Origin: Cylicocyclus nassatus
Lineage: Eukaryota > Nematoda > Chromadorea > Rhabditida > Strongylidae
Direction of reading: 5' to 3'
NCBI GenBank assembly: GCA_958299035.1
Contig: CATQJL010000223.1
Coordinates: forward strand, 1,172,359-1,236,358
DNA: 64,000 nucleotides
Made by a program: the position numbers and the translations under genes. The notes under the pieces are model-generated. The model was given only the letters and a program-made list of their open reading frames with translations. It was not told where the DNA came from and searched no databases. Positions 62,241-64,000 of this stretch are shown here, piece after piece. Numbering within the stretch: the stretch's first letter is position 1; each line of letters opens with the position of its first letter.

Positions 62241-62713
62241 AGGCAGTGTCCAGGCTAAACTTAACCCCCTCCGATTAGTGTCGGTCCTGAATGTAGGCAC
62301 CAGAAAAGGGGCATCTGCGTTGGTCCGGTCTTCTAACGTTGTCTCTGAATGGAGATAAGGGGCCTGAAATTCCCTGGCTGGGCGAAGTCTGATATCAGAC
62401 TCCGCCCATCAGGGACTGCTCACTACCTTGTCAATACGTGCCTCCCGACACGTATTGACAAGGTAATGAGCAGAAGCTGCACACAGCACACTGCAATGCA
62501 ACTGCATCCATGCAGTTGCAGCTCCTTCCCGCTGGCCTGCCGACGGGGACGAGCCATTTGAAACTCGTCCGCGCCCTCAAGACTGGGTCCTCAAGAATAG
62601 GGTTTTTTGTAAATTTTAGAGAGTTTGAAGTTCGGAACTGTAATCAGGGCCACGGAAAGGCCCCAGAATGACGAAAACATGGGGGGGGGGTAAAATCTGG
62701 GTGGACGCTGTCT
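62241..62713. mobile_element. TTAA-flanked MITE, copy 3, inside Penelope copy B
   Basis: It matches 54984-55453 nearly throughout in opposite orientation, with TTAA at 62237-62240 and 62714-62717, at the same site in the Penelope sequence. A G-run near 62,680-62,690 is expanded relative to copy A. Confidence 0.88.
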
Positions 62714-63159
62714 TTAAGGAAGATCTTAATGGTAAACAGAGATTCCGCACATCCACTCCATTGGGCGCCCACAGAGTGCAAGATCATCAAGGAGTTGATT
62801 TTGGAGTGAAGTAGAGATTTTAGCGCGCGAAGCTCAAACATCCACTCGCAAAACCCTAGAAGCCTTTTGGATTCATTTTAGAAACCCTAAAATGAACCGC
62901 AAAGACGAGTGTCTCTCTATCACACGAGAACTCGCACCGTATCTTAATCAGATCTTTTGATCATGTGAAGACATGTTTCATTCTTTGCTCAAGCGGTCAG
63001 TAAGCACTCGCTCATACTATACCAGAACTTTACCGGCGAACGAAAGGTGAGTATCGCGTATGGCAGCCTGCTCGTGGTCAAAAGAAAGCTTAGAATTTTG
63101 CCTGTAGGGTTGCGCAGATGTTTGATCGGATAGTCTGTAAATTGTGTTCACCCACTTCA

Positions 63160-63195
63160 GACTCTGAAGAAGGCGAATTATTGCCGAAACGTTAG
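63160..63195 (+). other. Hammerhead-like motif at the Penelope 3' end
   Basis: CTGAAGA (63164-63170), a short GGC/GCC stem with an eight-base loop, then GAAAC (63186-63190) followed by GTTAG resembles the hammerhead core CUGANGA...GAAA. Hammerheads are known in Penelope-like elements. Against it, A63171 would be unpaired next to the core and stem I is weak. It may be a decayed or inactive version. Confidence 0.3.
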
Positions 63196-63435
63196 CCTAA
63201 ATAAATAAGTTACCAATCTCGGTTGTGGCTAAACAGTCGAGTATTAACAGTACTCATCATGCCGAGATTTATAGAAAGTCGAACTTTCCGATATCTTCAA
63301 ATTATTTTGCAAAAAAAACGAGATACAAATACAAATACAGATACAAAAAAAGAGAAACAGATACATTTTTACATAAGCATGATAACAAAAGTAGATATCA
63401 TAACCCCTAAGACACTGTGTAGACCTTCGGTTTCA

Positions 63436-63953
63436 CTAGATATCTAAATGAGCGTTTCGCAAGAGATCCTCGTGAAAATTTGTGCCTAAAATGAAGGCAA
63501 GTTAAATATTTTAGAAAACATACCAGTACCGATATCAGGCCTTTAACCCATTGACGACGACGCTTTTGCGGCGCAGTGGGACAACGCGATTTTGCACATC
63601 ACTTTCGGTGTGGGAAGGTTCTGTGATTGTTTACGAAATGCAAGGCTGTTTTGTAAATTACAAGCATTTTCTTGAACGGCAGAGCCTACAGGCTCCAAGA
63701 GTGCAAAAGATTGGAAAAATATGACTAAATATAGATATGTGGAAAAAATGCTAGACCACATGATATGATTTTGCAAGAGATGTGGGCCACCGATGGCCCA
63801 CATCGTCGTCAATGGGTTAACTAAATTACATACCGTAATCGTTTAGTATAGCTTCTACCAACAATGGCTTCGACTCTTTCACGATAGCGCATAGCAACTT
63901 CTATCACATTGAGCGGCTCAGTATTAGCAAGAGGTTCAACCGATAAATCAGTA
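63436..63953 (-). CDS. 3' end of an unidentified gene (three exons)
   Basis: On the minus strand an exon at 63953-63834 follows a TTTTTCAG acceptor and gives an acidic then basic segment (EVAMRYRERVEAIVGRSY). It ends at a CG|GTATGT donor. A 17-nt exon (63540-63524) and a last exon (63485-63436, after TTCATTTTAG) join in frame to give ...RPDIGTGTNFHEDLLRNAHLDI and a stop. The rest lies right of the window. I do not recognise the protein. The large intron is almost wholly a MITE and its acceptor (TTAAAG) is weak, so the 17-nt exon is less certain than the other two. The gene is transcribed in the same direction as the helicase, 23 kb upstream of it. Confidence 0.6.
63547..63816. mobile_element. 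270-bp piggyBac-like MITE filling an intron
   Basis: CCCATTGACGACGA at the left and TCGTCGTCAATGGG at the right are inverted ends flanked by TTAA (63543-63546 and 63817-63820), the piggyBac signature of a TTAA target with CCC/GGG ends. An extra GTGGGCCAC/CGATGGCCCAC motif lies inside the right end. Confidence 0.88.
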
Positions 63954-64000
63954 CTGAAAAATCCTTTAGTGAACGAAGAAATGAATAAGTTTTAAATACG

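Larger units (their letters stand above)
57060..63220 (+). pseudogene. Penelope-like element, copy B (plus), split by insertion
   Basis: The main frame runs 57315-58802 (495 codons) and adds an N-terminal region absent from copy A. RT motifs are DKGGEFVV, RPIISC, SFDVSALYTNVS, GLAMGQRLTPTLAVIF and YIDD (58563-58574), all intact. A short upstream frame (57061-57318) in another phase may be the true 5' coding part. Beyond 58,802 the connector to the endonuclease is frameshifted as in copy A. A Helitron-like insertion (58903-61889) then splits it. The GIY-YIG part resumes at 61,890 (GVVYLISC...YIGET near 62,158-62,215), followed by the MITE at 62241-62713 and a probable 3' end near 63,200-63,220 with AATAAA. 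It is dead as a whole, though the RT frame itself is unbroken. Confidence 0.88.

Overview
The window is nuclear DNA of a metazoan, almost certainly a nematode. Three things point there. The one complete gene I could assemble is a Werner-type RecQ helicase whose closest remembered relative is nematode WRN-1. Most of its introns are very short (45-53 nt in several cases). It also has a strong TTTTTGTAG splice acceptor one base before the start codon. The rest is dominated by transposable elements. There are no bacterial operons, no CRISPR array and no rRNA or tRNA gene that I can see.

Layout. 0.6-2.5 kb: 5'-truncated CR1/Jockey-like LINE on the minus strand. 3.0-6.7 kb: large fold-back DNA element with a second TA-flanked element nested in one arm. 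6.8-17.2 kb: a 10.4-kb Ty3/gypsy LTR retroelement on the minus strand with 240-bp LTRs and a GATA target duplication. Its order is gag, then an envelope-like region, then protease, RT and integrase. 17.2-26.7 kb: small transposons of several classes, a pure 650-bp (TG)n array and a short Helitron. 26.8-40.25 kb: the WRN-type helicase gene on the minus strand, which I resolve as 26 exons (2,997 nt, 998 codons). At least four introns carry identifiable transposons. 40.3-48.6 kb: no gene seen, several MITE families. 48.6-51.1 kb: broken RTE-type LINE followed by a Helitron helicase remnant that ends at a Helitron 3' terminus. 51.1-54.7 kb: AT-rich, with a degenerate minisatellite. 54.8-63.2 kb: two Penelope-like elements in head-to-head inverted orientation that share the same internal MITE and the same frameshifts. 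One copy is split by a 2,987-bp Helitron-like insertion, and the other copy preserves the empty site. 63.4-64.0 kb: the 3' end of an unidentified gene on the minus strand that continues past the window.

Biologically the window has one host repair gene and one host gene fragment in a heavily transposon-invaded region. Helicase, zinc/RQC, HRDC and a terminal lysine-rich NLS are all present in frame in the helicase gene. Most transposon copies are dead. The nested and duplicated insertions give clean empty-site comparisons that date events relative to one another. The observations I rate most worth following are the envelope-like region lying between gag and pol in the gypsy element, the 31-nt candidate intron needed to keep the helicase in frame, an intron at the right edge that is almost entirely a MITE, and the Helitron-like insertion whose hairpin forms its very end.
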